This document shows, one piece after another, positions 7,498 to 17,154 of a stretch of 64,000 nucleotides of DNA; position 1 is the first letter of the stretch, and each line of letters opens with the position of its first letter. The notes beneath the pieces are model-generated. The model was given only the letters and a program-made list of their open reading frames with translations, had not been told where the DNA came from and searched no databases. The DNA is from Mucilaginibacter gossypii (GTDB lineage Bacteria > Bacteroidota > Bacteroidia > Sphingobacteriales > Sphingobacteriaceae): contig NZ_FNCG01000011.1 in NCBI RefSeq assembly GCF_900100945.1, positions 62,001 through 126,000 of the forward strand, written 5' to 3'. Both the position numbers and the translations under genes were made by a program.

Positions 7498-9489
7498 ATG
7501 GCTTATAAAACACCCGGAGTTTACGTGCAGGAGATTGCACTGTTTCCGCCATCAGTTGCCCAGGTTGAAACCGCTATACCCGCCTTTATAGGTTTTACAG
7601 CTTTTGCATTAACTCCTGAAGGCAAATCATTGGTAAATGTACCAACCCGCATAAAATCGTTGCTGGAGTTTGAAAGCTTATTTGGCGGCGGCTATGTACC
7701 GGCAACCATTAAGGTTACTGTTAACCCGGCTACAAACCAGATCCTGAATGTGGTACCCGATAAGCGGTTTCACCTGTATGTATCGCTCAGGCAGTACTTT
7801 GATAACGGCGGCGGACCGTGTTATATCGTTTCGGTAGGAGATTTTTCATCTGCAGTAACAGCGCCACCCATATCAGGAGGTATCGATACCCTATCGGCCG
7901 AGGATGAGCCTACACTGATCCTGTTTCCTGATGCGGTTGAGCTGGTAAGCGGCGGTAACCCCGACCTTGTTGCTTTTAGCGGTTTGCAAACCAAAGCGTT
8001 GGGCTTGTGCGCTTCTATGCAAGACAGGTTCTCGATACTTGATGTGCTGCAGGGCGATAAACGCCAGGATGTTAGCAATAAGCCTATTGACAACTTCCGC
8101 AGCTCGATAGGGATCAATAACCTCAATTACGGCGCGGCTTATTATCCCTGGATCATAACCACTTATGATGTCAATGTTGATTTCAGGCAGATGGAGTTTT
8201 GGAACAATGCAGGGGTACCGGCCAAGATCACCAATTATGATGGTTTTTCAAAAAGCACTGATGAAAAGGCGCTGGTAACCAACCTGCAAAATGCTATCAA
8301 AGATACTGATAAAGTAATCGGATCTGTATTTAGTAACGCCGCCGACGCTACTGCGTTGAGGGTAGGCGGGGTTGATGCAGTTAAGTCAAAGTTAACCGCA
8401 TTGGCAAATAATATTGCTCAAAATGTAACTCCCGATGTACAGTTAACCAGTTACCTTGATTTGTTGGCCGCCATTGTTACCGCGGGTAAAAAGGCAAAAG
8501 ATGCACCCGCTGTTGGTGCGTTGTATGGCAAAGATATTGATGCATTGAGCAAAGATGCAAAACTTGCCGCTGCCATCACCAACCTCATTGCCTACGAAAA
8601 AAATGCCAAGGTGGCTGCTAATACAACCGCCGGTCGTAATCCAACACCTGTTTATTCGGTATTAGATAATACAGCATGGATAACCAATTCAACCTATGCG
8701 GCAATAGCTGCCAATGCAGATAATTTTACCAAAGATGCAGCCGGTGCACTTTCCATTGTACAGGCATTACAGGATACTGTTGCCACTATTTTAACTGGTT
8801 TCGGCGCATTAATAAACGGTGCCCTGTTTTATGAAAACCTTGCTGAGCAGGCTTTATTCTCGGGCAACGTATTTTTCAGCGCTGCTAACTCGGCAATAAC
8901 GCTTAAAATGAGCACTATTCCGCCATCTGGGGCAATAGCAGGGGTGTATGCCAATGTTGACGGTACCCGGGGTGTTTGGAAAGCACCTGCCAATGTAAGC
9001 CTTAACAATGTCATAGGCCCCGCTGTGAAAATTGATAACAGCGACCAGGACGATATGAACGTTACGGCTACGGGTAAATCAATCAATGCTATCAGGGCTT
9101 TTGCGGGCCGGGGCACTTTGGTTTGGGGCGCGCGTACCTTAGCAGGTAATGATAATGAATGGCGCTATATCCCTGTCAGGCGTTTCTTTATCATGGTTGA
9201 AGAATCAGTTAAAAAGGCTACTTATCCTTTTGTATTCGAGAACAATGATGCTAACACCTGGACAAAGGTGCGGGTAATGATCCAGAACTTTTTAACGCTG
9301 CAATGGCGTGCCGGGGCCTTACAGGGCGCTAAACCCGAAGACGCATTTTTTGTACACGTTGGCCTTAACGAAACCATGACCGCACTCGACATTTTGGAGG
9401 GCCGCATGATAGTTGAAATTGGTATGGCTGTAGTAAGGCCTGCCGAGTTCATCATCCTCCGCTTCTCACACAAAATGCAGGAGAGTTAA
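7498..9489 (+). CDS. eCIS contractile sheath protein 2 with large insertion
   Basis: The 663-residue product shares its first 120 or so residues (AYKTPGVYVQEI, FDNGGGPCYIVSVG) and last 190 residues (GVWKAPANVSL to ILRFSHKMQES) closely with the first sheath protein. It is about 180 residues longer because of an Ala/Lys-rich insert at roughly residues 240-470 that I do not recognise. In sheath proteins, inserts of this kind usually project from the outer surface. Afp and PVC also encode more than one sheath, so a specialised layer near baseplate or cap is a reasonable guess. Confidence 0.92.
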   Translation: MAYKTPGVYVQEIALFPPSVAQVETAIPAFIGFTAFALTPEGKSLVNVPTRIKSLLEFESLFGGGYVPATIKVTVNPATNQILNVVPDKRFHLYVSLRQYFDNGGGPCYIVSVGDFSSAVTAPPISGGIDTLSAEDEPTLILFPDAVELVSGGNPDLVAFSGLQTKALGLCASMQDRFSILDVLQGDKRQDVSNKPIDNFRSSIGINNLNYGAAYYPWIITTYDVNVDFRQMEFWNNAGVPAKITNYDGFSKSTDEKALVTNLQNAIKDTDKVIGSVFSNAADATALRVGGVDAVKSKLTALANNIAQNVTPDVQLTSYLDLLAAIVTAGKKAKDAPAVGALYGKDIDALSKDAKLAAAITNLIAYEKNAKVAANTTAGRNPTPVYSVLDNTAWITNSTYAAIAANADNFTKDAAGALSIVQALQDTVATILTGFGALINGALFYENLAEQALFSGNVFFSAANSAITLKMSTIPPSGAIAGVYANVDGTRGVWKAPANVSLNNVIGPAVKIDNSDQDDMNVTATGKSINAIRAFAGRGTLVWGARTLAGNDNEWRYIPVRRFFIMVEESVKKATYPFVFENNDANTWTKVRVMIQNFLTLQWRAGALQGAKPEDAFFVHVGLNETMTALDILEGRMIVEIGMAVVRPAEFIILRFSHKMQES

Positions 9490-9613
9490 TTATATAAAAG
9501 CTTAAAGCGGAATGCATAAAGCTTAGATCTACCAGATTCATTATTAACTACTTGATGTGAAGCTAATTAATAGGTTCAATATAAATCAATGAATTTCATT
9601 TAAAACAAATAAA
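9490..9613 (+). promoter_or_regulatory. Longest gap inside the eCIS operon, possible internal promoter
   Basis: This 124-nt AT-rich stretch is the only sizeable gap in an otherwise tightly packed operon and lies directly ahead of the tube gene, a protein needed in very many copies. It contains a repeated AAAGCTTA and a weak TTG...TAGGTTCA pair near 9550-9578. That is only a partial match to the Bacteroidota promoter pattern, so an internal promoter is an inference. Confidence 0.3.
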
Positions 9614-10045
9614 ATGGCAAATTATCCTCTACCCAAATTCCATTTCCAGGTTGACTGGGGTGGCACACGCATCGGTTTTACCGAAGTAACCGGCTTACAA
9701 ATTGAAACCGAAGTGGTTGAATACCGCGAAGGCAGCAGTAAGGAATACAATAAGGTAAAAATGCCCGGCATGCGCAAATACGGTAACATCACCCTGAAAC
9801 GCGGCACATTTGCTAATGATAACGAGTTTTATGACTGGATGAACACCGTAAAACTAAACCAGATAGATCGCCGCGACCTTACCATTAATTTGCTTAACGA
9901 AGAGCATCAGCCGGTAGTTACCTGGTCGGTTAAAAATGCCTTCCCGGTTAAGATCCAGTCGGCCGATTTGAAAGCAGATGCCAACGAGGCTGCAATTGAA
10001 ACGCTTGAGGTTGCGCACGAAGGTTTAACCATCAAAAACGGCTAA
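9614..10045 (+). CDS. eCIS inner tube protein 1 (Afp1-like)
   Basis: This 143-residue protein has the phage tail-tube pattern FHFQVDWGG, FTEVTGLQIETE, VVEYREG, KYGNITLKRG, the helix NEFYDWMN, then INLLNEEHQPVVTWSV and ALETLEVAHEG-like final strands (here IETLEVAHEGL). Hexameric rings of this protein stack into the rigid inner tube that carries the spike and is pushed into the target cell. It is followed 2 nt later by a second tube-type gene. Confidence 0.92.
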   Translation: MANYPLPKFHFQVDWGGTRIGFTEVTGLQIETEVVEYREGSSKEYNKVKMPGMRKYGNITLKRGTFANDNEFYDWMNTVKLNQIDRRDLTINLLNEEHQPVVTWSVKNAFPVKIQSADLKADANEAAIETLEVAHEGLTIKNG

Positions 10046-10047
10046 TC

Positions 10048-10506
10048 ATGGCCTTCGACGCTAAATCGGGTTATCCGCCTTTAGGTTTTCACTTTAAGGT
10101 GGTGTTTACGGGCATTGGCGATGAAGAAATCGACAGCCGGTTCCAAAACGTATCGGGCCTATCCATGGAGATGGAAACAGAATCCAAGAAGGAGGGCGGC
10201 GAAAATCGTTTTGAACACGCGCTGCCGGTAAGGGCCAAGTTTCCGGCACTGGTGCTGAAGCGAGGGCTCATTACCGAATCAAAACTGTTGATGGATTGGT
10301 GCAATAACGTGTTCAATAATTTTATTATCGAACCCAAAGACCTGACCGTAAGCCTGCTTAACGAAGAACATGATCCGCTTTTAACCTGGAACGTAGTGCA
10401 GGCCTGGCCCAAAAAATGGAGCCTGAGCGATTTGAATGCCGAGCAAAACAGTATCGCTATTGAAAGCTTTGAGCTGCAATACCAGTATTACACCCTTCAA
10501 ACCTGA
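10048..10506 (+). CDS. eCIS tube-initiator protein (Afp5-like tube paralogue)
   Basis: A 152-residue member of the same tail-tube family as the preceding gene, with FHFKVVF, FQNVSGLSMEME, FPALVLKRGL, LLMDWCNN, LTVSLLNEEHDPLLTWNVV and IESFELQYQYY. Afp/PVC clusters carry two to three tube paralogues; the later ones connect the tube to the baseplate hub. It is packed 2 nt behind the first tube gene and just ahead of the small DUF5908 gene. Confidence 0.88.
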   Translation: MAFDAKSGYPPLGFHFKVVFTGIGDEEIDSRFQNVSGLSMEMETESKKEGGENRFEHALPVRAKFPALVLKRGLITESKLLMDWCNNVFNNFIIEPKDLTVSLLNEEHDPLLTWNVVQAWPKKWSLSDLNAEQNSIAIESFELQYQYYTLQT

Positions 10507-10510
10507 TGTT

Positions 10511-10693
10511 ATGCCAATTGAGATCAGAGAACTGAACATCCGCGTGAGCGTAAACCAAAGCCCTGCCGAACAGGATTCAAAGCCCTCAGGTGGCGGTGGC
10601 GGTAGTGGCGGCGGAGGCGGTGATAAAGATGAGATCATTGCCGAGTGCGTAGAACAGATACTGGAGATTTTGAAAAATAAAAACGAACGCTGA
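10511..10693 (+). CDS. Small eCIS-associated protein, DUF5908 type
   Basis: The 60-residue frame starts at the ATG at 10511 (MPIEIRELNIRVSVN). It has an N-terminal strand, a flexible Gly/Ser-rich linker of about 12 residues in the middle, and a C-terminal helix (EIIAECVEQILEILKNK). That layout matches the DUF5908 proteins found in Bacteroidota eCIS loci. Its function is unknown; the position between tube and LysM genes suggests help in joining tube and hub. Its TGA shares its last base with the ATG of the next gene. Confidence 0.75.
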   Translation: MPIEIRELNIRVSVNQSPAEQDSKPSGGGGGSGGGGGDKDEIIAECVEQILEILKNKNER

Positions 10694-11364
10694 TGGCCGA
10701 TAACGTAACCAAAATGAAGATCGTGGCCTGGTCCGATCCGAAGAGCAAAAATGAAGAAGGCTCTATGACGGTGCAGGTTAACCCCGAAAGCTATAGCCAG
10801 AAGATCGAGATCAAGTATTCTGACAAGCAGGCGCAGGGAACCTCGGGCAAGCTGCCCAAGTTTTCCAAGATTGAGCCGCAGAAGATGGATTTCGAGCTGA
10901 TGTTTGATCGTACCGGGGTAATCAATGGTGCCACCGCCGGTGAGTTAGGGGTTGACGAGGATATCGATAACCTGCAAAAGCTCATCATCGAATACCAGGG
11001 CGATAAGCACCGGCCAAGGTTTGTAAGTATCTATTGGGGAACGCTTCAGTTTGACGGTGCGCTGGAAACAATGGATATCAGTTATAAACTGTTTGACAGC
11101 CAGGGCCGCCCGCTCAGGGCCATTGTAAAAGCTTCGTTCATTGGTTCGGTTGAGGATAAAAAGCGGGTAGCTAAAGAAAATGCCCAGTCGCCCGATTTAA
11201 CAAAAGTGAGGGTAATTAACGAAGGGGACACATTGCCGCTGCTCTGCTACCAGATATACGGCGATTCAAAGTATTACATAGAAGTCGCCCAGGCAAACAG
11301 CCTCAACGATTTCAGGTACCTTAAAACAGGCACAAAGCTCAAATTTCCACCATTAAATCAATAA
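10693..11364 (+). CDS. eCIS LysM-containing tube/hub adaptor (Afp7-like)
   Basis: This 223-residue protein has an N-terminal domain related to tube adaptors (MTVQVNPESYSQKIEIKY, FELMFDRTGVI, FVSIYWGTLQFDGALE) and a C-terminal LysM domain from about residue 175 (INEGDTLPLLCYQIYG...KLKFPPL). In Afp/PVC and T4-like tails this protein joins the tube to the spike hub. The start ATG overlaps the preceding stop by one base, pointing to translational coupling. The LysM part may grip glycan or other baseplate subunits. Confidence 0.88.
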   Translation: MADNVTKMKIVAWSDPKSKNEEGSMTVQVNPESYSQKIEIKYSDKQAQGTSGKLPKFSKIEPQKMDFELMFDRTGVINGATAGELGVDEDIDNLQKLIIEYQGDKHRPRFVSIYWGTLQFDGALETMDISYKLFDSQGRPLRAIVKASFIGSVEDKKRVAKENAQSPDLTKVRVINEGDTLPLLCYQIYGDSKYYIEVAQANSLNDFRYLKTGTKLKFPPLNQ

Positions 11365-11370
11365 CAGATC

Positions 11371-13122
11371 ATGGCAGATAGCCGCACCATAGAAACCACC
11401 CGGTCAAGTACCGTTGTTACCCCGATTGTAAAAATTGAGGGCACCGAGATACCCCGCACCATGCAGGTGGAGGCTATGGTGATTGATAAAGGCATTAACC
11501 GGATAGCCGCCGCTAAACTGGTGATCATTGATGGTGACACTTCGGCCCAAAAGTTTGATGCCAGCAATGGCGACTTGTTTGTGCCGGGTAAAAACATCGA
11601 GATTTTGTGTGGTTACGAATCGGATAATTATACGCTGTTTAAAGGTGTGGTTATTAAACACAGTATCAAGCTGCGCAACAGCGGCTCGCAACTGGTTATC
11701 GAATGCCGCGATAAGGCCATTGCCATGACACTTGCCCGCCACAGCAAGTACTTTGGCGAAAACGTGAAGGACAGCGATGCTATAACTACTATAGCTGGCA
11801 CTTACAGCGGTTTAAGCATCGATGTTGCCGATATGAACATCACCACCAGCGACCTGGTGCAATACGAAGCCACCGACTGGGATTTTATAACCGGTCGAGC
11901 CGAGCTGAACGGGATGTTGGTTTATACCGATGATAATACCCTCTCCATCAAAAAGCCGGAAATAAGCGGCGCCGCGGTTGTGGAATTATCATTTGGCGCA
12001 ACCATGCTGGAGTTGGATGCCGAGATTGATTCACGGATCCAGTTCCCCTCCATAACAGGCCGCACCTGGAACCCGGCATCACAGGAAATTGAAAAGGTTG
12101 ATGCTAATCCGCCATCGGGCGAACTGAACGGCAATCTGACAAGTGATGATCTGGCTGGCGTATTTAATGAAAGTAAATATCAGCTTAACCATGGCGGCAA
12201 GCTTTCACAGCCCGAGTTGCAGGCCTGGGCAACATCGCTCAAGCAAAAACAGGTGCTTTCAAAAGTGCGGGGCAGGGTAAAGTTTAAAGGCATTCATACG
12301 GTGAAACCGGGAATGATCATTAAGCTCAGTAATCTGAGCGATAGGTTTAACGGCAACACCTTTGTAAGCCACATTCAGCATCATATCTCGGCCGGCGACT
12401 GGCAACTGGAAGTACAGTTTGGTTTGGATCCGCAGTGGTTTACCGAAAAGTTTGAAACCAGTATAAAGCCCGCTTCGGCTTTGATCCAGGCAGTGCCCGG
12501 TTTGCAGATTGGCGTTGTAACCCAATTGGAAAGTGATCCCGATGGCGAATGCCGCATCCTGGTACGTATGCCGGTGATCAGCGCTGATGATCAGGGGATT
12601 TGGGCGCGGGTAGCAACTTTAGATGCCGGAAAGGAACGCGGAAGTTTCTTTTTGCCCGAAGTTGGGGATGAGGTAATTGTTGGTTTTTTAAACAGCGATC
12701 CTCGTAAGCCGGTGGTACTGGGTATGCTTAACAGCAGCAACAAAACTGCTCCTTTAACCGCGGCCGATGCTAACAACCAAAAGGGTTTTGTAACCCGCAG
12801 CAAAATGAAGCTAATTTTTGATGACGATAAAAAATCAGTAACCATTGAAACGCCGGCCGGGAAAAAGATAACTATGGATGAAGACGCCGGGGCGATTGAG
12901 TTAAAGGATGAGAACAATAACTCGATAAAAATGAACAGCGATGGCATCACCATCGAAACCCAGGGCAAACTGGTGCTTAAAGCCCAGCAGGATTTTAACG
13001 CCGAAGGGATGAACCTGGGCCTGAAAGCCAATACCGCCCTTTCGGCAGAGGGATCAGCGAGTGTAGAAGTAAAATCAAGCGGTACGGCGGCACTGAAAGG
13101 CTCAATTGTACAAATAAACTAA
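11371..13122 (+). CDS. eCIS spike protein (VgrG/gp27-gp5-like, Afp8)
   Basis: The 583-residue product shows the two-part VgrG plan. Residues about 1-375 are gpD/gp27-like (QLVIECRDKAIAMTLARHSKYFG, ATDWDFI). An OB-fold gp5 domain follows (IGVVTQLESDPDGECRILVRM, WARVATL, FLPEVGDEVIVGFLN, PVVLGML), and the end is a repetitive beta-helix needle with alternating D/E and N residues from about 480. Trimers of this protein form the central spike. The PAAR gene that follows 9 nt later supplies the tip. Confidence 0.93.
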   Translation: MADSRTIETTRSSTVVTPIVKIEGTEIPRTMQVEAMVIDKGINRIAAAKLVIIDGDTSAQKFDASNGDLFVPGKNIEILCGYESDNYTLFKGVVIKHSIKLRNSGSQLVIECRDKAIAMTLARHSKYFGENVKDSDAITTIAGTYSGLSIDVADMNITTSDLVQYEATDWDFITGRAELNGMLVYTDDNTLSIKKPEISGAAVVELSFGATMLELDAEIDSRIQFPSITGRTWNPASQEIEKVDANPPSGELNGNLTSDDLAGVFNESKYQLNHGGKLSQPELQAWATSLKQKQVLSKVRGRVKFKGIHTVKPGMIIKLSNLSDRFNGNTFVSHIQHHISAGDWQLEVQFGLDPQWFTEKFETSIKPASALIQAVPGLQIGVVTQLESDPDGECRILVRMPVISADDQGIWARVATLDAGKERGSFFLPEVGDEVIVGFLNSDPRKPVVLGMLNSSNKTAPLTAADANNQKGFVTRSKMKLIFDDDKKSVTIETPAGKKITMDEDAGAIELKDENNNSIKMNSDGITIETQGKLVLKAQQDFNAEGMNLGLKANTALSAEGSASVEVKSSGTAALKGSIVQIN

Positions 13123-13131
13123 TAACAAAAA

Positions 13132-13422
13132 ATGGCAGCAGCAGCAAGGATAGGCGATATGCACGTATGCCCTATGTTCAACGGGCCTTCGCCTCACGTA
13201 GGCGGGCCGGTAATAGGGCCGGGGGTACCAACGGTGCTCATTGGTGGTATGCCGGCCGTATGCGTGGGCGATATGTGTACCTGCGCCGGTCCGCCCGACT
13301 CGATAATCATGGGTTCGGCAACGGTGCTGATAGGGGGGAAACCCGCTGCCCGCATGGGCGATAGCACAGCCCATGGCGGATCAATAGTGTTAGGCTGCCC
13401 AACAGTAATAATCGGAGGCTGA
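13132..13422 (+). CDS. PAAR-domain spike tip protein
   Basis: The 96-residue protein is a single PAAR domain. It has repeated GPGVPTVLIGGMPA and GSATVLIGGKPAARMGD beta turns, with HVCP, MCTC and TAHGG supplying the His and Cys residues that bind one metal ion. It caps the spike trimer with a sharp cone. There is no C-terminal extension, so it carries no fused toxin. It is packed between the spike and gp25 genes. Confidence 0.93.
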   Translation: MAAAARIGDMHVCPMFNGPSPHVGGPVIGPGVPTVLIGGMPAVCVGDMCTCAGPPDSIIMGSATVLIGGKPAARMGDSTAHGGSIVLGCPTVIIGG

Positions 13423-13425
13423 TCA

Positions 13426-13848
13426 ATGGAACCAAAAATACCTTTTATAGGCAGGGGATGGAGTTTCCCGCCAAGCTTTGACAAGGCTGCCGGTAAAGTT
13501 GAAATGCTTACCGACGAGGCCGATATTGAAAGCAGTTTGGGCATACTGTTCAGCACCCGGCTGGGCGAGCGCATTATGCAGCCAACTTTCGGGTGCGATT
13601 TACAAAAGATAGTTTTTGAGGCTGTAAACCTCACCCTCAAAACCTATATCAAAGATTTGATTGAAACCGCCGTACTGTATTTTGAACCCAGGATAACGCT
13701 CAACAGCACCGAGGTTGACACCAGTATGGATAACGAAGGGATATTGCTTATTAAGCTCAATTACACGGTACGTACCACCAATTCAAGGTACAACTATGTG
13801 TTCCCTTATTATAAAAATGACATTACCAGCATAACTACCAACCAATAA
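13426..13848 (+). CDS. GPW/gp25 baseplate wedge protein (Afp9-like)
   Basis: The 140-residue protein carries the gp25 signature: IPFIGRGWSFPPSF, then IESSLGILFSTRLGERIMQPTFGCDLQKIVFE, where the EIxxSIxxIL...TrxGER...FG helix and turn is diagnostic. gp25 nucleates the sheath on the baseplate. It starts 3 nt after the PAAR stop and is followed 9 nt later by the baseplate J gene, the usual order in Afp-type clusters. Confidence 0.92.
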   Translation: MEPKIPFIGRGWSFPPSFDKAAGKVEMLTDEADIESSLGILFSTRLGERIMQPTFGCDLQKIVFEAVNLTLKTYIKDLIETAVLYFEPRITLNSTEVDTSMDNEGILLIKLNYTVRTTNSRYNYVFPYYKNDITSITTNQ

Positions 13849-13857
13849 GAACTAACC

Positions 13858-16800
13858 ATGGCCTGTAACGATAAAAATCCGCTTCAACGTGATGGCTCAA
13901 GCCAGTCACAGCGCTTCCTGAAAGCGCTTGACCCAGCAAGTGCCCCAATTGAGGAATTGGGCATGGAAGACTGGCTGACGTTCGCTGCTGCTTATGCCGA
14001 TAAAATAAACTATTATACCTTGAAAGACAGCAATTACCCCCAGGGCGATTGGAAACCGTTTTTCATCCAGGATAAAAAAGCGCTGCAGGATTTTTTGAAG
14101 CAGGTTGAGGTTAAAATGCAGAATGCCGGCCTGGGTTTTCCCGACTCAAGTATCAAAAGCGATGTTGAACCGCATCTGGCCCTGTTTATGTGTTTCATTA
14201 TGCTTTTACAGCATTCGGAAGATGCATTGAATCAGTTTACCGGCCGGCACCTTGATTTTTATTTTAAACGGGTATTGCAGCTGCGCAACCGCCCCGAAGT
14301 ACCCGATAAGGTACATGCAATATTTGAGCTTGCCCGCAACCTCACCGGTTTCCTGTTGCCGGAAGGCACATCACTTGATGCCGGTAAAGATAAAAGCCCC
14401 AAACCCAAACCGGTTGTTTTTAAAACAAACGCAGAGCTGGCTGTAAACAGCGCCACTATAGCGGCTATGAAAAGCTGGTACCAATCGCCTGCGGATAAGA
14501 AGGTAGCCTATGCCGATGTTACTTTTTCGGCCGATGGTTTGGGTACGCCTTTTAAAGATGATGTACCTAAGTGGAACCCTTTTGGCAGCAAGAGCTGGCC
14601 AACGGCATCAATGGGCTTTGCTTTTGCATCAAAAGTATTGCTCATGAGCGAGGGTGACCGTACCATAACTTTAACACTCAACTTTTCGGGGCTCGGTACT
14701 ATTGATCCTGCACTGCTTGCCCAACTGTTTAAGGTTTTTTTAACATCCGAAAAAGAGTGGCTGCAGGCCGATTTTCCAACTACAGATGCCTTTAAGGTTA
14801 ATCAGCAGCAAATTATTATTACTGTTAATATACCGGCAAAGGCTAAGGCTGTTGTGCCCTATGATCAGGCTATTCATAAAGAAAATTATAAAACCGATTT
14901 CCCGGTAATCCGGCTGCTGATGAGTGTTCAGGATAATGCCTATCCTGTTTATATCGCGCTGAGTAAAGCTAAGCTCAATAATGTGCAGATAGATGTGACT
15001 GTGAAAGGCATGAAAAACCTGGCCGTTGAAAATGATAACGGTAAAGTTGACCCATCAAAGCCCTTTTTTGCCTTTGGCGCACTGCCAAAAGTTGGCTCAA
15101 CCCTATACATCGGCAGTACTGAGATTTTTCAAAAAGAGTGGACAGAAATTACGCCTCATATAGATTGGAAAGGCGTACCTGATGATCTGAAAAGTTATTA
15201 TACGGCTTATCGTACAGATTATCTCAAGTCAACGTTAAGCCCCGGTGCATATAACATTAACGCCAGTAATGAGGCTTCAGATACTACGGGGACTTCGAGG
15301 GAGGTAACTGCCAAAAGTGATTTTAAAGCAAAAGTAGCCTACATCAAAAACGGTGCATTGTTCCCAAGCGAAGGCAGCGAGATCAATGTGCTCGATAATA
15401 CCTTTACACTTAAGCCGGATGGCGTTCAGCAAGCGGTAAATCCCGCACCTTATTTTATTAATAAATACCTGTATTTTAATGTATCGGGCTCTTTTAAGCA
15501 GGGTAGCTGGCCACAGGCCGAAAAGGCATTGGTGCAACAGTATGTGCAACCAATGCAGATGTTTTTCCCGGTGCTGGGTTTTGTTGGTTTTCAGCAAACT
15601 GCTACCACACTTCAAACACAAACCGAAAATTTCTCAGCAGGAGTTAAGGATAATTATATCCTTATAAGCCTTGTAAAGGATTTTATGCATAGTATATATC
15701 CGCAATTGTTTGCCGCTGCCATGACAGATACAACAAGGGCCGCGCTTATTCCTAAAGAACCCTATACTCCCGAAATAGCATCGCTAAAGCTCGATTACAA
15801 GGCATCGGCTAAAAATAAGATTGATGATTTGACCGGCAGTAATGATAACCCTGGTCTGCTGGCTGATTACGTGAACCATAACGTCCAATTTTTTCACGAA
15901 ACACCATTTGGCCAGGCCGAACAGCATGCTTTCCTCAAAAAACAATATCACGGGCTTATCGACGGGAATATTACAGCCATACCGCAAGCTCCTGATCTTG
16001 CAGCTTTTTACATAGGTATTGCAGGTATTGAAACGGGGTCTGTAGCCAGTATTCTTTTCCAGGTAGCCGAGGGCAGTGAAGACGCGCTTGCGCCGTCGTT
16101 CTCGGATACTATTCAACCTAAATGGTATTATTTATCAGGCAATGAATGGCTTGCTTTGGATAAAAGCAATATCATCAGCGACGATACCAATGATTTTTTG
16201 CGCTCGGGGATCATCAAGTTTTTAATCCCCGAAGGCGCTACAACCAACAATACATTCCTAAACCAAAGCCTCACCTGGCTTGGGGTTGAACTGCCAACTG
16301 CAGTAACGATAGATTCGGTTTGTAAATTCATCAACGTACATATCCAGGCTGCCGAAACCGAATTTGCCGATAATGATAATGAACTTTCGCACCTGGAAAC
16401 CGGGTTGCCCGCAGGTACAATCAGCAAACTGGTCGACAGGCTGCCGCAAATCAAATCGGTTACTCAGCCATATGCTTCGTTTGGCGGTTTGCTGCCGGAG
16501 GATGATGGCGCTTTCCGCCTGAGGGTAAGTGAACGGCTGAGGCATAAACACCGGGCTATCACCATCTGGGATTATGAGCACCTGGTAATGGCGCAGTTTC
16601 CGCAGGTGTTTAGGGTTAAATGCCTTAACCATACCAACGATAATATTGAAGTTGCCCCGGGGAGCGTAAGGGTAGTAGCCATACCTGATATCCGTAACCA
16701 GATCAGTTTTGATCCATTTAAACCTCGCGTAAGCAAAAATACCCTGAGCGAGATTACCAAATACCTGTCGGGATTAAACTCTATGCATGTTGACCTGCTG

Positions 16801-17154
16801 GCTATTAATCCTGATTACGAAGAAGTGATCCTTGATTTTAAGGTGAAATTTTACTTCGGGTTGGATGAAAACCTATATGCAGCCAGGTTGAACACCGATG
16901 TGATTAATTACCTGTCGCCTTGGGCTTTTAACCGTAATGCCGATATTGATTTTGGCGGCATCCTGTACAAAAGTGTGGTGATCCGCTTTATTGAAGAACT
17001 ATCCTATGTTGATTATATAGCTGATTTTAAGATGTACTTCACAGCATCGGGGCCCGCAAACCCCGATGTTTTGGAGGCAGGCAATTCAAAGGCAATCCTT
17101 GTATCGGCAAAGCAACATTTAATTGATACCAAAACCATACCTACATGCCCATGA
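13858..17154 (+). CDS. Baseplate J-like protein (Afp11-like)
   Basis: This 1098-residue protein is large compared with phage gpJ but in the usual size range for eCIS Afp11. Its C-terminal third carries the gpJ-like pattern: PEDDGAFRLRVSERLRHKHRAITIWDYEHLVMAQFPQVFRVKCL-type sequence at about 875-920 and VRVVAIPD soon after. The N-terminal region, about 1-160, is helical (DWLTFAAAYADKINYY, LFMCFIMLLQHSEDALNQF). It forms the wedge of the baseplate together with the Afp12-like product, whose gene overlaps its 3' end by 10 nt. Confidence 0.9.
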   Translation: MACNDKNPLQRDGSSQSQRFLKALDPASAPIEELGMEDWLTFAAAYADKINYYTLKDSNYPQGDWKPFFIQDKKALQDFLKQVEVKMQNAGLGFPDSSIKSDVEPHLALFMCFIMLLQHSEDALNQFTGRHLDFYFKRVLQLRNRPEVPDKVHAIFELARNLTGFLLPEGTSLDAGKDKSPKPKPVVFKTNAELAVNSATIAAMKSWYQSPADKKVAYADVTFSADGLGTPFKDDVPKWNPFGSKSWPTASMGFAFASKVLLMSEGDRTITLTLNFSGLGTIDPALLAQLFKVFLTSEKEWLQADFPTTDAFKVNQQQIIITVNIPAKAKAVVPYDQAIHKENYKTDFPVIRLLMSVQDNAYPVYIALSKAKLNNVQIDVTVKGMKNLAVENDNGKVDPSKPFFAFGALPKVGSTLYIGSTEIFQKEWTEITPHIDWKGVPDDLKSYYTAYRTDYLKSTLSPGAYNINASNEASDTTGTSREVTAKSDFKAKVAYIKNGALFPSEGSEINVLDNTFTLKPDGVQQAVNPAPYFINKYLYFNVSGSFKQGSWPQAEKALVQQYVQPMQMFFPVLGFVGFQQTATTLQTQTENFSAGVKDNYILISLVKDFMHSIYPQLFAAAMTDTTRAALIPKEPYTPEIASLKLDYKASAKNKIDDLTGSNDNPGLLADYVNHNVQFFHETPFGQAEQHAFLKKQYHGLIDGNITAIPQAPDLAAFYIGIAGIETGSVASILFQVAEGSEDALAPSFSDTIQPKWYYLSGNEWLALDKSNIISDDTNDFLRSGIIKFLIPEGATTNNTFLNQSLTWLGVELPTAVTIDSVCKFINVHIQAAETEFADNDNELSHLETGLPAGTISKLVDRLPQIKSVTQPYASFGGLLPEDDGAFRLRVSERLRHKHRAITIWDYEHLVMAQFPQVFRVKCLNHTNDNIEVAPGSVRVVAIPDIRNQISFDPFKPRVSKNTLSEITKYLSGLNSMHVDLLAINPDYEEVILDFKVKFYFGLDENLYAARLNTDVINYLSPWAFNRNADIDFGGILYKSVVIRFIEELSYVDYIADFKMYFTASGPANPDVLEAGNSKAILVSAKQHLIDTKTIPTCP

